Assembly: GCA_965215995.1 (NCBI GenBank)
Contig: OZ244128.1
Coordinates: forward strand, 3,100,001 to 3,164,000
Direction: 5' to 3'
Origin: SZUA-309 sp965215995
GTDB taxonomy: Bacteria > Pseudomonadota > Gammaproteobacteria > Pseudomonadales > Azotimanducaceae
Length of the DNA: 64,000 bases
Position 1 is the stretch's first letter; every line of letters begins with the position of its first letter. The translations under genes were made by a program, and so were the position numbers. Positions 1 through 7,420 of this stretch are shown piece after piece. The notes beneath the pieces are model-generated. The model worked only from the letters and a program-made list of their open reading frames with translations. It was not told the origin of the DNA and did no database searches.

Positions 1-1277
1 TCCTGATCCAGCGCCTCCAGCGCCTGCTCCAGGGAGCTGGCAACGGTGGGCACATCGGCCAGCTCTTCCGGCGGTAGATCGTAAAGATCTTTGTCGAAAG
101 AATCGCCTGGATGGATCTGATTCTTGATGCCGTCCAGGCCCGCCATGAGCATGGCGGCGAAGGTCAGATACGGATTGCCTGTGGAATCGGGGAAGCGTAC
201 CTCGATCCGGTAGGCCCTGGGATTGCCACCCTGGATGTAAGGCACCCGGATGGAGGCTGAGCGGTTGCGGGCCGAGTAAGCCAGCAGCACGGGGGCTTCG
301 AAGCCCGGGACCAGGCGCTTGTAGGAGTTGGTGGCCGCGTTGCCGAAGGCGTTGATGGCCCTGGCGTGCTTGATGATGCCGCCGATGTAGTACAGGGCCG
401 TTTCGGACAGGCCAGCGTACAAGTCACCGTGGAAGATGTTGTTGTCACCTTTTGCGATGGACTGGTGCACGTGCATGCCATTGCCGTTGTCACCAACCAG
501 GGGCTTCGGCATGAAGGTGGCCGTCTTGCCGTAGGCATCAGCCACGTTGTGCACGCAGTACTTGTAGATCTGTACTTCGTCAGCTTTTTTCACAAGAGTG
601 TTGAAGCGCACGCCGATCTCGTTCTGACAGGCAGTCGCCACCTCGTGGTGGTGCACTTCCACATCCAGACCCATGGCCTCCATGGCGTTGCACATGGCGG
701 AGCGCAGGTCGGCAGCGGAATCTACCGGCGGGACAGGGAAGTAGCCGCCCTTCACGGAGGGGCGGTGGCCCAGGTTGCCGCCTTCGAACTCGTTGTGCGA
801 CTCCCAGGCAGCCTCTTCCGCACCGATGTGATAGGAAGCGCCGCTCATTTCCACCTTCCAGCGCACGTCGTCGAAGACGAAGAACTCGTTCTCCGGGCCG
901 AAGTAAGCGGTGTCGCCAACGCCGGTGGAGGCGAGGAACGCCTCCGCGCGCTTGGCGATGGAGCGGGGATCCCGATCGTAAGGCTGCATGGTGGAAGGCT
1001 CCACGATGTCGCAGCGCAGGTTCAGTGTGGTGTCGTCCCGGAACGGGTCGATCACCGGGGTATCGTCATCAGGCATCAGGATCATGTCGGACTCGTTGAT
1101 CGACTTCCAACCCGCGATGGAGGAGCCGTCGAACATGAACCCGTCCGCAAGGGCGTCGGCATCGATCCGTGAGGCAGGGACGGTGGTGTGCTGCTCCTTA
1201 CCCTTCGGATCGGTAAAGCGCAGGTCGATCCACTTGACGTCGTTTTCTTTGATGAGTTTGAGTGTGTTTTCAGACAT
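1..1277 (-). CDS. glnA: Glutamine synthetase type I, 3' end cut by window
   Basis: The gene makes glutamine from glutamate, ammonia and ATP in the cytoplasm. About 425 residues are visible and the C-terminus lies beyond the window start. Seen directly: the FMFDGSSIAGW segment near the N-terminus, the glutamate-rich metal site around YFGPENEFFVFD, the KPLVGDNGNGMHVHQS signature, and DLYDLPPEE, whose Tyr399 matches the tyrosine adenylylated by GlnE in enterobacterial enzymes. The ATG at 1277 gives the usual MSENTLKLI start. It is followed by the C-terminal part expected of a type I dodecameric enzyme. Control by nitrogen status is strongly suggested by the sigma-54 promoter and NtrC sites upstream, and by the conserved adenylylation tyrosine. 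The partner glutamate synthase (gltBD) lies about 40 kb away in the same window. Confidence 0.97.
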   Translation of the reverse strand, partial: MSENTLKLIKENDVKWIDLRFTDPKGKEQHTTVPASRIDADALADGFMFDGSSIAGWKSINESDMILMPDDDTPVIDPFRDDTTLNLRCDIVEPSTMQPYDRDPRSIAKRAEAFLASTGVGDTAYFGPENEFFVFDDVRWKVEMSGASYHIGAEEAAWESHNEFEGGNLGHRPSVKGGYFPVPPVDSAADLRSAMCNAMEAMGLDVEVHHHEVATACQNEIGVRFNTLVKKADEVQIYKYCVHNVADAYGKTATFMPKPLVGDNGNGMHVHQSIAKGDNNIFHGDLYAGLSETALYYIGGIIKHARAINAFGNAATNSYKRLVPGFEAPVLLAYSARNRSASIRVPYIQGGNPRAYRIEVRFPDSTGNPYLTFAAMLMAGLDGIKNQIHPGDSFDKDLYDLPPEELADVPTVASSLEQALEALDQ

Positions 1278-1391
1278 CTCTGTCCAGCTCCTTTTCGTTT
1301 TTCGCTCGCTTGCGCGATGGCCTGTCAATAAGACTTGATCTCAAGTGTCCATCGGAGGCTGCCGACGTACCCTTTATGGTGCGTCGAAGAG

Positions 1392-1406
1392 GCAATTAGT
1401 GTGCCA
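1392..1406 (-). promoter_or_regulatory. Sigma-54 (-24/-12) promoter of glnA
   Basis: Read on the minus strand this is TGGCAC, five bases, TTGC, an exact match to the RpoN consensus with GG and GC ten bases apart. It points at glnA and places the transcript start near 1380, about 100 bases upstream of the ATG. Two NtrC-type sites lie upstream of it. A sigma-54 glnA promoter is known from enteric bacteria; its use here is inferred from the match and position. Confidence 0.88.
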
Positions 1407-1458
1407 TTAGAGAGCCGGCTATTTCCGAGACGTTCCAGGTATGTGGATGCTTATATCC

Positions 1459-1473
1459 GCACTGTTTTGGTGC
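1459..1473. promoter_or_regulatory. NtrC (GlnG) binding site, promoter-proximal
   Basis: GCACTGTTTTGGTGC is an inverted repeat (GCAC/GGTGC halves) nearly identical to the enteric NtrC enhancer sites at glnAp2. It is centred roughly 86 bases upstream of the predicted glnA transcript start and 41 bases from a second copy, which is close to four helical turns and so suits cooperative binding. Confidence 0.82.
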
Positions 1474-1499
1474 GCAAATTGAACTAGGCGGTTCTGATC

Positions 1500-1514
1500 G
1501 CACTTCTTTGGTGC
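1500..1514. promoter_or_regulatory. NtrC (GlnG) binding site, promoter-distal
   Basis: GCACTTCTTTGGTGC is the second copy of the NtrC enhancer motif. It shares the GCAC and TTTGGTGC halves with the proximal site and lies about 127 bases upstream of the predicted glnA start, just downstream of the tusA-like stop codon. Confidence 0.82.
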
Positions 1515-1532
1515 GTTCTCAGGGTGTATCTG

Positions 1533-1784
1533 CTAGTCGCCTCTCACCTGGATCCGAAAACGGTAGACGAGTCCTCCCCCGGATTCATTGTCCACGGTCT
1601 CGCTGACAATCAGCTCGTGACCGTGGACCCGACACCAGGCAGGAATGTCCTGCAGGGTGCCCGCATCGGTGGCTACCACTTCCAGCATGGCGCCAACCGG
1701 CATCCGGCGAACCATCTCCTGGGTTCTGATGACGGGCAGGGGGCACAGTAACCCCCGGGCATCCAGGGATTCAAGCTCCGACAT
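1533..1784 (-). CDS. TusA-family sulfur carrier protein
   Basis: This 83-residue protein has the TusA/SirA signature. Cys14 sits in LLCPLPV near the N-terminus, where family members carry a persulfide on that cysteine and hand sulfur to a partner. A longer reading frame exists upstream, but the ATG at 1784 places the Cys motif at its normal distance from the N-terminus. The start overlaps the end of the PP-loop gene by 14 bases, so the two are almost certainly cotranscribed and translationally coupled. The natural inference is that this protein delivers sulfur to the neighbouring PP-loop enzyme. It may equally be a TusA paralogue for another pathway, so I give no gene symbol. Confidence 0.85.
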   Translation of the reverse strand: MSELESLDARGLLCPLPVIRTQEMVRRMPVGAMLEVVATDAGTLQDIPAWCRVHGHELIVSETVDNESGGGLVYRFRIQVRGD

Positions 1785-2853
1785 GCCAGCGGCGCTCGAT
1801 CTGATCTGCGGGCAGGGGTGCCACGGTGAGCTCGTGACTGCTGCCGTCGGGCCGGTCCACGCGCACGGAGACAGATTCTGCCGATCGACCCTGGCCATAG
1901 CGGGCGAGGATACGGGCGGCCAGCTCCAGGTCTTCTTGCGACGGCTCACCATCGATCAGGCACAGGGGGCCGTTGTGACTGGTCGCGTACATGGCAGGAT
2001 AGGTGTTCCGGTAGCCTTCCATGTAGCGGTTTTCACCGAGCTCGCGGCCGATAATCAGCTTGTAGTTGGCGGCAGGGCGGATGTGGCGGCCCACTTTCAG
2101 CAGCATCACATCGTCGAGCTCGTATTCCCGGCTGCCTCTCGCTTCCCAGAGATCCACCAGCTTGTTCGAGTATTGGGCGTCGGTCAGAAAGCAGCAGCCA
2201 CCGGCGGGTTGAGCCCAGTCCTCAAAGCCGAGTGACTGGGCCAGCGCCATCTGCGGTTTCCGGTTCCTGCCGCTGAAATCATAGAGCGCGTCCCGGTCCA
2301 CCCAGTCCTCCCGCTCAGGCAGCGTGGGTGGCAGCAGCTTGGCGCAGAGTGGCCGCAGGAGCCGGTCATCGGCTCCGGATTCAGAGGCAATGATCGGCAT
2401 GGTCTCCTTGCGCTGGCTCTTCGGGCGCTGGCCGATCACCTCACCGGTGATGATGAAATCGAAATCGTGGTCGGTCATGAAGTTGTTTTCGGCGCCCTCA
2501 TGACCCTGGAGCAGAGACGCCGCCTTCTTGACCATGAAGACCTTGCAATCGAGGCAGGGATTCATGTTCGCGCCGTAGCCGTGCTTCGGGTTCAGGAGCA
2601 CGTCTTTGTACTCCTCGATCACGTCCACGATGTGCAGCTTGATGCCGAGTTGCTCGGCTACCCAGAGGGCATTGTTGCGCTTTGGCTTGGCCTTCTGCTT
2701 CTCGCGAATCGCATGGGTATGGCCTTCCACGCAGAAGCCGGTGAAGAAGTTCACCCCTTCCACGTCCACACCCTGGTCCATGATCACACGTGCGGCGAGC
2801 ATGGAGTCCAGGCCGCCGGAAATGAGCGCGACAGCCCGTTTCGGTTTCGGCAT
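1771..2853 (-). CDS. PP-loop ATPase, probable RNA-thiolation enzyme (ThiI/MnmA-like, no THUMP)
   Basis: The 360-residue protein opens with a PP-loop ATP-pyrophosphatase motif (SGGLDS, residues 12-17), used by MnmA, ThiI and TtuA to adenylate tRNA uridines or cytidines. Further cysteines lie in NPCLDC (Cys100, Cys103) and GGCC (Cys220, Cys221), and GEVIGQRPKSQ (137-147) is a conserved-looking block. Residues about 250-275 (LKVGRHIRP, KLIIGREL) faintly resemble NFACT-R RNA-binding domains. It lacks the N-terminal THUMP and C-terminal rhodanese of canonical ThiI and is shorter, although it holds the thiI position between glnA and typA. The ATG at 2853 puts the PP-loop near the N-terminus; upstream in-frame starts would run into typA's leader. 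Its downstream partner is TusA-like. The target RNA is unknown, and database names such as tRNA methyltransferase for this family are probably misleading. Confidence 0.75.
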   Translation of the reverse strand: MPKPKRAVALISGGLDSMLAARVIMDQGVDVEGVNFFTGFCVEGHTHAIREKQKAKPKRNNALWVAEQLGIKLHIVDVIEEYKDVLLNPKHGYGANMNPCLDCKVFMVKKAASLLQGHEGAENNFMTDHDFDFIITGEVIGQRPKSQRKETMPIIASESGADDRLLRPLCAKLLPPTLPEREDWVDRDALYDFSGRNRKPQMALAQSLGFEDWAQPAGGCCFLTDAQYSNKLVDLWEARGSREYELDDVMLLKVGRHIRPAANYKLIIGRELGENRYMEGYRNTYPAMYATSHNGPLCLIDGEPSQEDLELAARILARYGQGRSAESVSVRVDRPDGSSHELTVAPLPADQIERRWHVGA

Positions 2854-2920
2854 ACTTGCGCACCTTTTTTCGGGCCCCGGCTTTCCGGAGGCCCGCATCG
2901 TAGTTCGGCCGGCGAGTCTA

Positions 2921-4759
2921 GTGTCCAACCTTAACCTACGCAACGTAGCCATAATCGCGCATGTCGATCATGGCAAAACCACTCTGGTGGATTGCCTGCT
3001 CTCGCAAACGGGCTCGCTTTCCGGTGCGGCAGCCAAGCAGGAACGGGTGATGGACTCCAACGAGCTCGAGCGGGAGCGCGGCATCACCATCCTTTCCAAG
3101 AATACGGCCATCGAGTACGAGGGCTATCGAATCAATGTGGTGGACACCCCGGGCCACGCCGATTTCGGTGGCGAGGTGGAGCGGATCCTGTCCATGGTGG
3201 ATTCGGTGCTGCTTTTGGTGGATGCGGTGGAAGGACCCATGCCGCAGACCCGGTTTGTGACTCAGAAGGCCTTTGCTTCAGGCCTGAATCCGATCGTGGT
3301 GGTGAACAAGGTGGACCGGGATGGAGCCGAGCCTTATCGGGTGATCGATGAGGTGTTCGATCTCTTCGACAACCTGGGTGGCAGCGACGAGCAGCTCGAT
3401 TTTCCCGTGGTGTACGCCTCGGCCATCAATGGTCAAGCCGGCATGGAGCCGGACGAGCTCGCTGACGACATGCGGCCGCTGCTGGATCTGATCGTAGAGG
3501 AAGTACCTGCACCGGATGTGAACGTGGATGGACCGCTGCAGCTGCAGATCAGCGCGCTGGATTACTCCGCCTATCTCGGCGTGCTCGGTGTCGGCCGGAT
3601 CAGTCGTGGCACCCTGAATCGGAACACGCCGGTGGTGGTGGTAGACCGGGACGGTGCTGAGCGGAAAGCCCGGGTGCAGACCATCCTCGGCTATCAGGGC
3701 CTGGAGCGGGTGGAGCGGGAAAGCGCCAGCGCCGGTGACATCGTCTGCGTGACCGGCCTCGATCAGATGAGCATCTCGGATACGATCTGCGCCCAGGACG
3801 CGCCGGAAGCATTGCCGCCGCTGAGCGTCGATGAGCCCACATTGACCATGATGTTCTGCGTGAACACCTCACCCTTTGCCGGCAAGGAGGGTGATTACCT
3901 CACCAGCCGCCAGCTCAAGGAACGGCTCGAGCGGGAAGCGCTGCACAACGTGGCACTCAGGGTGTCCGAGACGGAAGATCCGGACCGCTTCGAAGTCTCA
4001 GGCCGCGGCGAGCTGCACCTCTCGGTGCTGATCGAGACCATGCGCCGGGAAGGCTACGAGCTGGCGGTGTCGCGGCCCCAGGTGATCACCAGGGAAGAGT
4101 ACGGCAGGATCACCGAGCCGTACGAAATGGTCACCGCAGACATCGAAGAGGCTCACCAGGGCAAGGTGATGGAAACTCTGGGCGAACGACGCGGCGAGCT
4201 GGAGGAGATGATCCCGGACGGCCGCGGTCGGGTTCGGCTCAGGTTCCGGATTCCAACTCGGGGGCTCATGGGGTACCGCCCTGTCTTTCTCTCGATTACC
4301 TCCGGCACGGGTATTCTCACCTACGCCAGCGCCGGCTACGGACCGCGAACGGAAGCTGAAGTCGGCCAACGGAATAGCGGCGTGCTGGTCTCCAATGCGG
4401 AAGGCAAAGCCGTCGCTTATGCGTTGTTCAACCTGCAGAACCGCGGCCGGATGATGGTCGATCCGAACGATGCCGTCTATGAAGGCATGGTGGTGGGCAT
4501 TCACAGCAGAGACAACGATCTGCCGGTGAATCCGATGAAGGAAAAGAAGCTCACCAACGTTCGTGCCTCGGGCAGCGACGAGAACATCCTGCTCACCCCA
4601 CCGATGAAGATGGGACTCGAGCAGGCGCTCGAGTTCATCAACGATGACGAGCTGGTGGAAGTGACACCGGCGGCCATTCGCGTGCGCAAGCGCTATCTGA
4701 AAGAGCACGAGCGGAATCAGGCGCGCCGGGAACGGGCCGCTGAGCGCGAGTCGGCCTAG
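2921..4759 (+). CDS. typA: Ribosome-associated GTPase TypA/BipA
   Basis: A translational GTPase of the EF-G family that binds the 70S ribosome and supports 50S assembly and growth under stress. The 612-residue length is normal. The G1 motif AHVDHGKTT is at residues 13-21, followed by DTPGHADF (G3) and NKVD (G4). Domain III/V and the TypA-specific C-terminal domain follow, ending in a basic, Glu/Arg-rich tail. I chose the GTG at 2921 because the open frame upstream runs antisense into the PP-loop gene and the protein then begins as typical TypA (SNLNLRNVAIIAHVDHG). A weak GGCGAG stands before it. It is divergent from the PP-loop/TusA operon across 67 bases and 8 bases upstream of dtd. Confidence 0.95.
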   Translation: MSNLNLRNVAIIAHVDHGKTTLVDCLLSQTGSLSGAAAKQERVMDSNELERERGITILSKNTAIEYEGYRINVVDTPGHADFGGEVERILSMVDSVLLLVDAVEGPMPQTRFVTQKAFASGLNPIVVVNKVDRDGAEPYRVIDEVFDLFDNLGGSDEQLDFPVVYASAINGQAGMEPDELADDMRPLLDLIVEEVPAPDVNVDGPLQLQISALDYSAYLGVLGVGRISRGTLNRNTPVVVVDRDGAERKARVQTILGYQGLERVERESASAGDIVCVTGLDQMSISDTICAQDAPEALPPLSVDEPTLTMMFCVNTSPFAGKEGDYLTSRQLKERLEREALHNVALRVSETEDPDRFEVSGRGELHLSVLIETMRREGYELAVSRPQVITREEYGRITEPYEMVTADIEEAHQGKVMETLGERRGELEEMIPDGRGRVRLRFRIPTRGLMGYRPVFLSITSGTGILTYASAGYGPRTEAEVGQRNSGVLVSNAEGKAVAYALFNLQNRGRMMVDPNDAVYEGMVVGIHSRDNDLPVNPMKEKKLTNVRASGSDENILLTPPMKMGLEQALEFINDDELVEVTPAAIRVRKRYLKEHERNQARRERAAERESA

Positions 4760-4767
4760 GCAAGGCC

Positions 4768-5223
4768 ATGCGAGCCCTGCTGCAACGGGTCTCGGAGGCG
4801 AGCGTGACCGTGGACGGCGAGGAGGTCGGTGCGATTGATGCCGGTCTGCTGGTCTTTCTCGGTGTTTTCCCCAACGACACGGAAGCCGAGCTCGAGTGGA
4901 TGGCGGACAAGATCCTGGGCCTTCGGATTTTTCCGGATAGTGACAAGGCCATGAACAGGAGCGTGGTGGATGTGGAAGGTGGGCTGCTGGTGGTTTCCCA
5001 ATTCACCCTGGCGGCGGATGTGAGCCGGGGCAAGCGGCCGGGATTTTCAACGGCAGCACCGCCTGATCTGGCCGAACGGCTCTATCTTCGATTTCTTGAG
5101 CTGCTCGACACCCGGCACTCGCCGGTAGCCGCCGGTGTGTTCGGAGCGGACATGCAGGTAGCGCTGGTGAACGACGGGCCGGTGACTTTTCTGCTCGAGC
5201 GAGAGGCTCGAACGGACGCATGA
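4768..5223 (+). CDS. dtd: D-aminoacyl-tRNA deacylase
   Basis: Hydrolyses D-amino acids (for example D-Tyr, also Gly on tRNA-Ala) from mischarged tRNA, a homodimeric proofreading enzyme. The 151 residues match the family length and start with the typical MRALLQRVSEASVTVDG. The active-site segment SQFTL (77-81) and the cis Gly-Pro motif in NDGPVT (Gly137-Pro138), which excludes L-amino acids, are both intact. It follows typA by 8 bases and is probably cotranscribed with it. It converges on the K+ channel gene with only 10 bases between. Confidence 0.96.
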   Translation: MRALLQRVSEASVTVDGEEVGAIDAGLLVFLGVFPNDTEAELEWMADKILGLRIFPDSDKAMNRSVVDVEGGLLVVSQFTLAADVSRGKRPGFSTAAPPDLAERLYLRFLELLDTRHSPVAAGVFGADMQVALVNDGPVTFLLEREARTDA

Positions 5224-5233
5224 TTGCTTCTGC

Positions 5234-6247
5234 CTAGAGGCTGTGCCCGCAATGGGGACAGCTGGTAGGTGATGCGCGACCCAGCCGGTGCGCTGTCTTG
5301 AAGCCGAGGATTTCTTTGGCGACCTGCCGGTCGAGACCCAGCAGCTCCCGCAGCTCTTCCAACTCCGCGATCTCCGCATCGGTCAGCACACCGTCTTCCA
5401 ACGCCAGATCTGCCCTGCGCCGGTAGCGCTCCGAGCGTCGTCTGAGTTGCTCGGTGTAGGCGCTTGCAAGAATGCCGGTGGGTAGCGCGACCATGCCGAG
5501 CCCGAGCACGGTGATCAGCGCGCCGAAAACCCGGCCGCCGGCAGTGATCGGCGTGATGTCGCCATAACCTACGGTGGTCAGCGTGGCGAAGGCCCACCAC
5601 ATGGAAGCCGGAATACTGGAGAAGGCTTCGGGTTGCGCTTCCCGTTCGAAGTGATACATGCCGGTGGCAGCCACCAGCATGACCATGAGCAGGATGAAGA
5701 AGGCGGCAGCAAGGGAGCGTGCGTTCTCCTTGAAGGCCTGAACCAGAATGTTGAGTGCCGCGGAGTAGCGGGTCAGCTTCAGCACTCTGAGCAACCGGAA
5801 CATGCGCAGGAAACGCATGTCCAGGCCTCCCGCACCGATGAGCATCAGATAGAACGGGAAGATGGCGACGAAATCGATGACGGCCGCTCCCGAACGCAGG
5901 TATCGCAAACGAAAGTGCCAGGGTTTGTCACCGGCCGGAGCGCCCTCGACGCAGCTCCATAGGCGTAATGCGTACTCGAGAGAAAAGACGCCAACGGTGA
6001 TTGCTTCGAACCAGAAAAACTGCCGCTCGTAGGCGCGGTAGATCGGCGATATGGACTCTAGAATGATCGCTGTGGCGCTGAACACGATCAGCGAGATGAG
6101 CAGGACGTCGACGATCTGGCTCAGCCGATCTCCAGGCTCCGCCCGTTCCAGCACTTCGTAGGTCCGGCGCCGCAGGCTTGCCGCGGGCACGTGCTCCGGC
6201 GCCTCGGATAAGGAGGTGGTATCGGCGGTGGCGGCAAGCAATGACAT
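5234..6247 (-). CDS. Voltage-gated-type potassium channel, six TM segments
   Basis: The 337-residue inner-membrane protein has the Kv plan. Hydrophobic segments begin near residue 45. An S4-like helix has basic residues at every third position (Arg145, 148, 151, 154, Lys157, Arg160). A pore loop carries the K+ filter TVGYGD (225-230). The final helix is followed by a cytoplasmic tail of about 70 residues, rich in Glu/Arg and probably coiled coil. The last residues contain CPHC (Cys330, Cys333), half a zinc-ribbon. There is no RCK domain in the tail. The family is tetrameric and mediates voltage-dependent K+ flux; the physiological role here is unknown. It stands alone, convergent with dtd. 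Confidence 0.9.
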   Translation of the reverse strand: MSLLAATADTTSLSEAPEHVPAASLRRRTYEVLERAEPGDRLSQIVDVLLISLIVFSATAIILESISPIYRAYERQFFWFEAITVGVFSLEYALRLWSCVEGAPAGDKPWHFRLRYLRSGAAVIDFVAIFPFYLMLIGAGGLDMRFLRMFRLLRVLKLTRYSAALNILVQAFKENARSLAAAFFILLMVMLVAATGMYHFEREAQPEAFSSIPASMWWAFATLTTVGYGDITPITAGGRVFGALITVLGLGMVALPTGILASAYTEQLRRRSERYRRRADLALEDGVLTDAEIAELEELRELLGLDRQVAKEILGFKTAHRLGRASPTSCPHCGHSL

Positions 6248-6378
6248 GGCGAAGCTGGTCAGGGGATCTCGATGGCTTATCGGCTGACGGCCGGCGACCT
6301 TGTGTGAAGCCGGTCACGGTCCTCACTATGCAGACCACGTGATCGTGAATTCTGGTGATGCCTGTCGGGTCTGCCGCA

Positions 6379-7323
6379 CTACCTGGCAAATCGCTCCATC
6401 AGCTCAGCAGCTTGCCGGTGGGCGGCATCATCCGCTTCCCGCACGAACTCCGTGAGCTTGCTGGCGGCAGGACTCTGCTGTCGGTCTTTGAGCCTGACGA
6501 TACTGAACTCGGGTGCCAGATCCATGTCGATGCAGTCGAGGACGACCACCTCGCCAGCCGTCAGTTGCCGCTCGAGCAGATTGGGAATGGCGATGCCGAC
6601 TGCGTCGCTCTCCGCGACAATCGTTCTCGCCGTGCCCAGATCGTCGACCTCCAGCGTTGGTATCAGCACGTTTGAGCGCTCGGCAAGCCGAGCCTGACCG
6701 GGAACCGCATCTGCCAATGGCGCCGGTACCCGGATGGAGACCAGCGGATATTGGTCCACATCCGCCCGGCGCACCTCTGTTAGTCGAGTCAACGGATGCC
6801 CGTGACGGACGTAAGGAAACATCCGGTGGGCGCTGATCGGCTCGATGTCGAGGCGGCTGTCCGGCCGTTCCGTCGCCGCCGAGATGAATGCCACGTCCAC
6901 CTCTCTGGCGAGCACACGTGCCGCAATGTCCTCCCAGTTGCTGACGAAGACCCGGTAGTTCAGTCGAGGGTATTCCCTGTGCAGGCGAGCGAGCGCGCGG
7001 TTGACACAGACCTCGGCGGGATAGACTCCGATGCCGACGGAAAGCTCGCCGTGCTGGAGATCGGCCATCATCTGCACATCCCGCTTGAGCTCGAAAAGGT
7101 CGGCAACAATGGTCTCGGCATGACGCAGCAGCTCGTCGCCAAAGCGGGTTGTGCTGACAACGTTCGTCTGCCGGTCGAAGAGGCGCACACCGAGCTCGGC
7201 TTCCAGGTTCTGGATGCTTCGGGAGAAGGCGGACTGAGATAGGTTGGCATCGGAGGCCGCGCGCGTGAAGTTGCCGTGGCGGGCCAGGGTCAGGGCGTGC
7301 TGGAGTTGGCGATGAGTGATCAC
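6379..7323 (-). CDS. LysR-family transcriptional regulator
   Basis: 314 residues with the N-terminal winged helix-turn-helix of LysR proteins (about residues 4-62, recognition region near 18-37: GNFTRAASDANLSQSAFSRSIQNLE), a linker helix and a two-lobed effector domain to the end. It is divergent from the sulfatase gene across 97 bases that contain two ATGCAT palindromes. LysR proteins usually control the divergent neighbour in response to a small molecule, so I infer control of the sulfatase, possibly by a sulfur or aromatic compound. The ligand cannot be read from the sequence. Confidence 0.92.
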   Translation of the reverse strand: MITHRQLQHALTLARHGNFTRAASDANLSQSAFSRSIQNLEAELGVRLFDRQTNVVSTTRFGDELLRHAETIVADLFELKRDVQMMADLQHGELSVGIGVYPAEVCVNRALARLHREYPRLNYRVFVSNWEDIAARVLAREVDVAFISAATERPDSRLDIEPISAHRMFPYVRHGHPLTRLTEVRRADVDQYPLVSIRVPAPLADAVPGQARLAERSNVLIPTLEVDDLGTARTIVAESDAVGIAIPNLLERQLTAGEVVVLDCIDMDLAPEFSIVRLKDRQQSPAASKLTEFVREADDAAHRQAAELMERFAR

Positions 7324-7333
7324 TATGTACTAG

Positions 7334-7361
7334 ATGCATTGGATATTTGTAATTAATGCAT
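7334..7361. promoter_or_regulatory. Candidate LysR operator between lysR and sulfatase
   Basis: Two ATGCAT palindromes (7334-7339 and 7356-7361) are 22 bases apart, about two helical turns, in the AT-rich divergent region. The arrangement suits a LysR tetramer covering both promoters. This is inference from spacing and position only. Confidence 0.4.
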
Positions 7362-7420
7362 TAGACGACTGAATGGTGCTGTGATCAACTCTGCCATCCC
7401 GTTGCGATGGAGCCCCGCCG

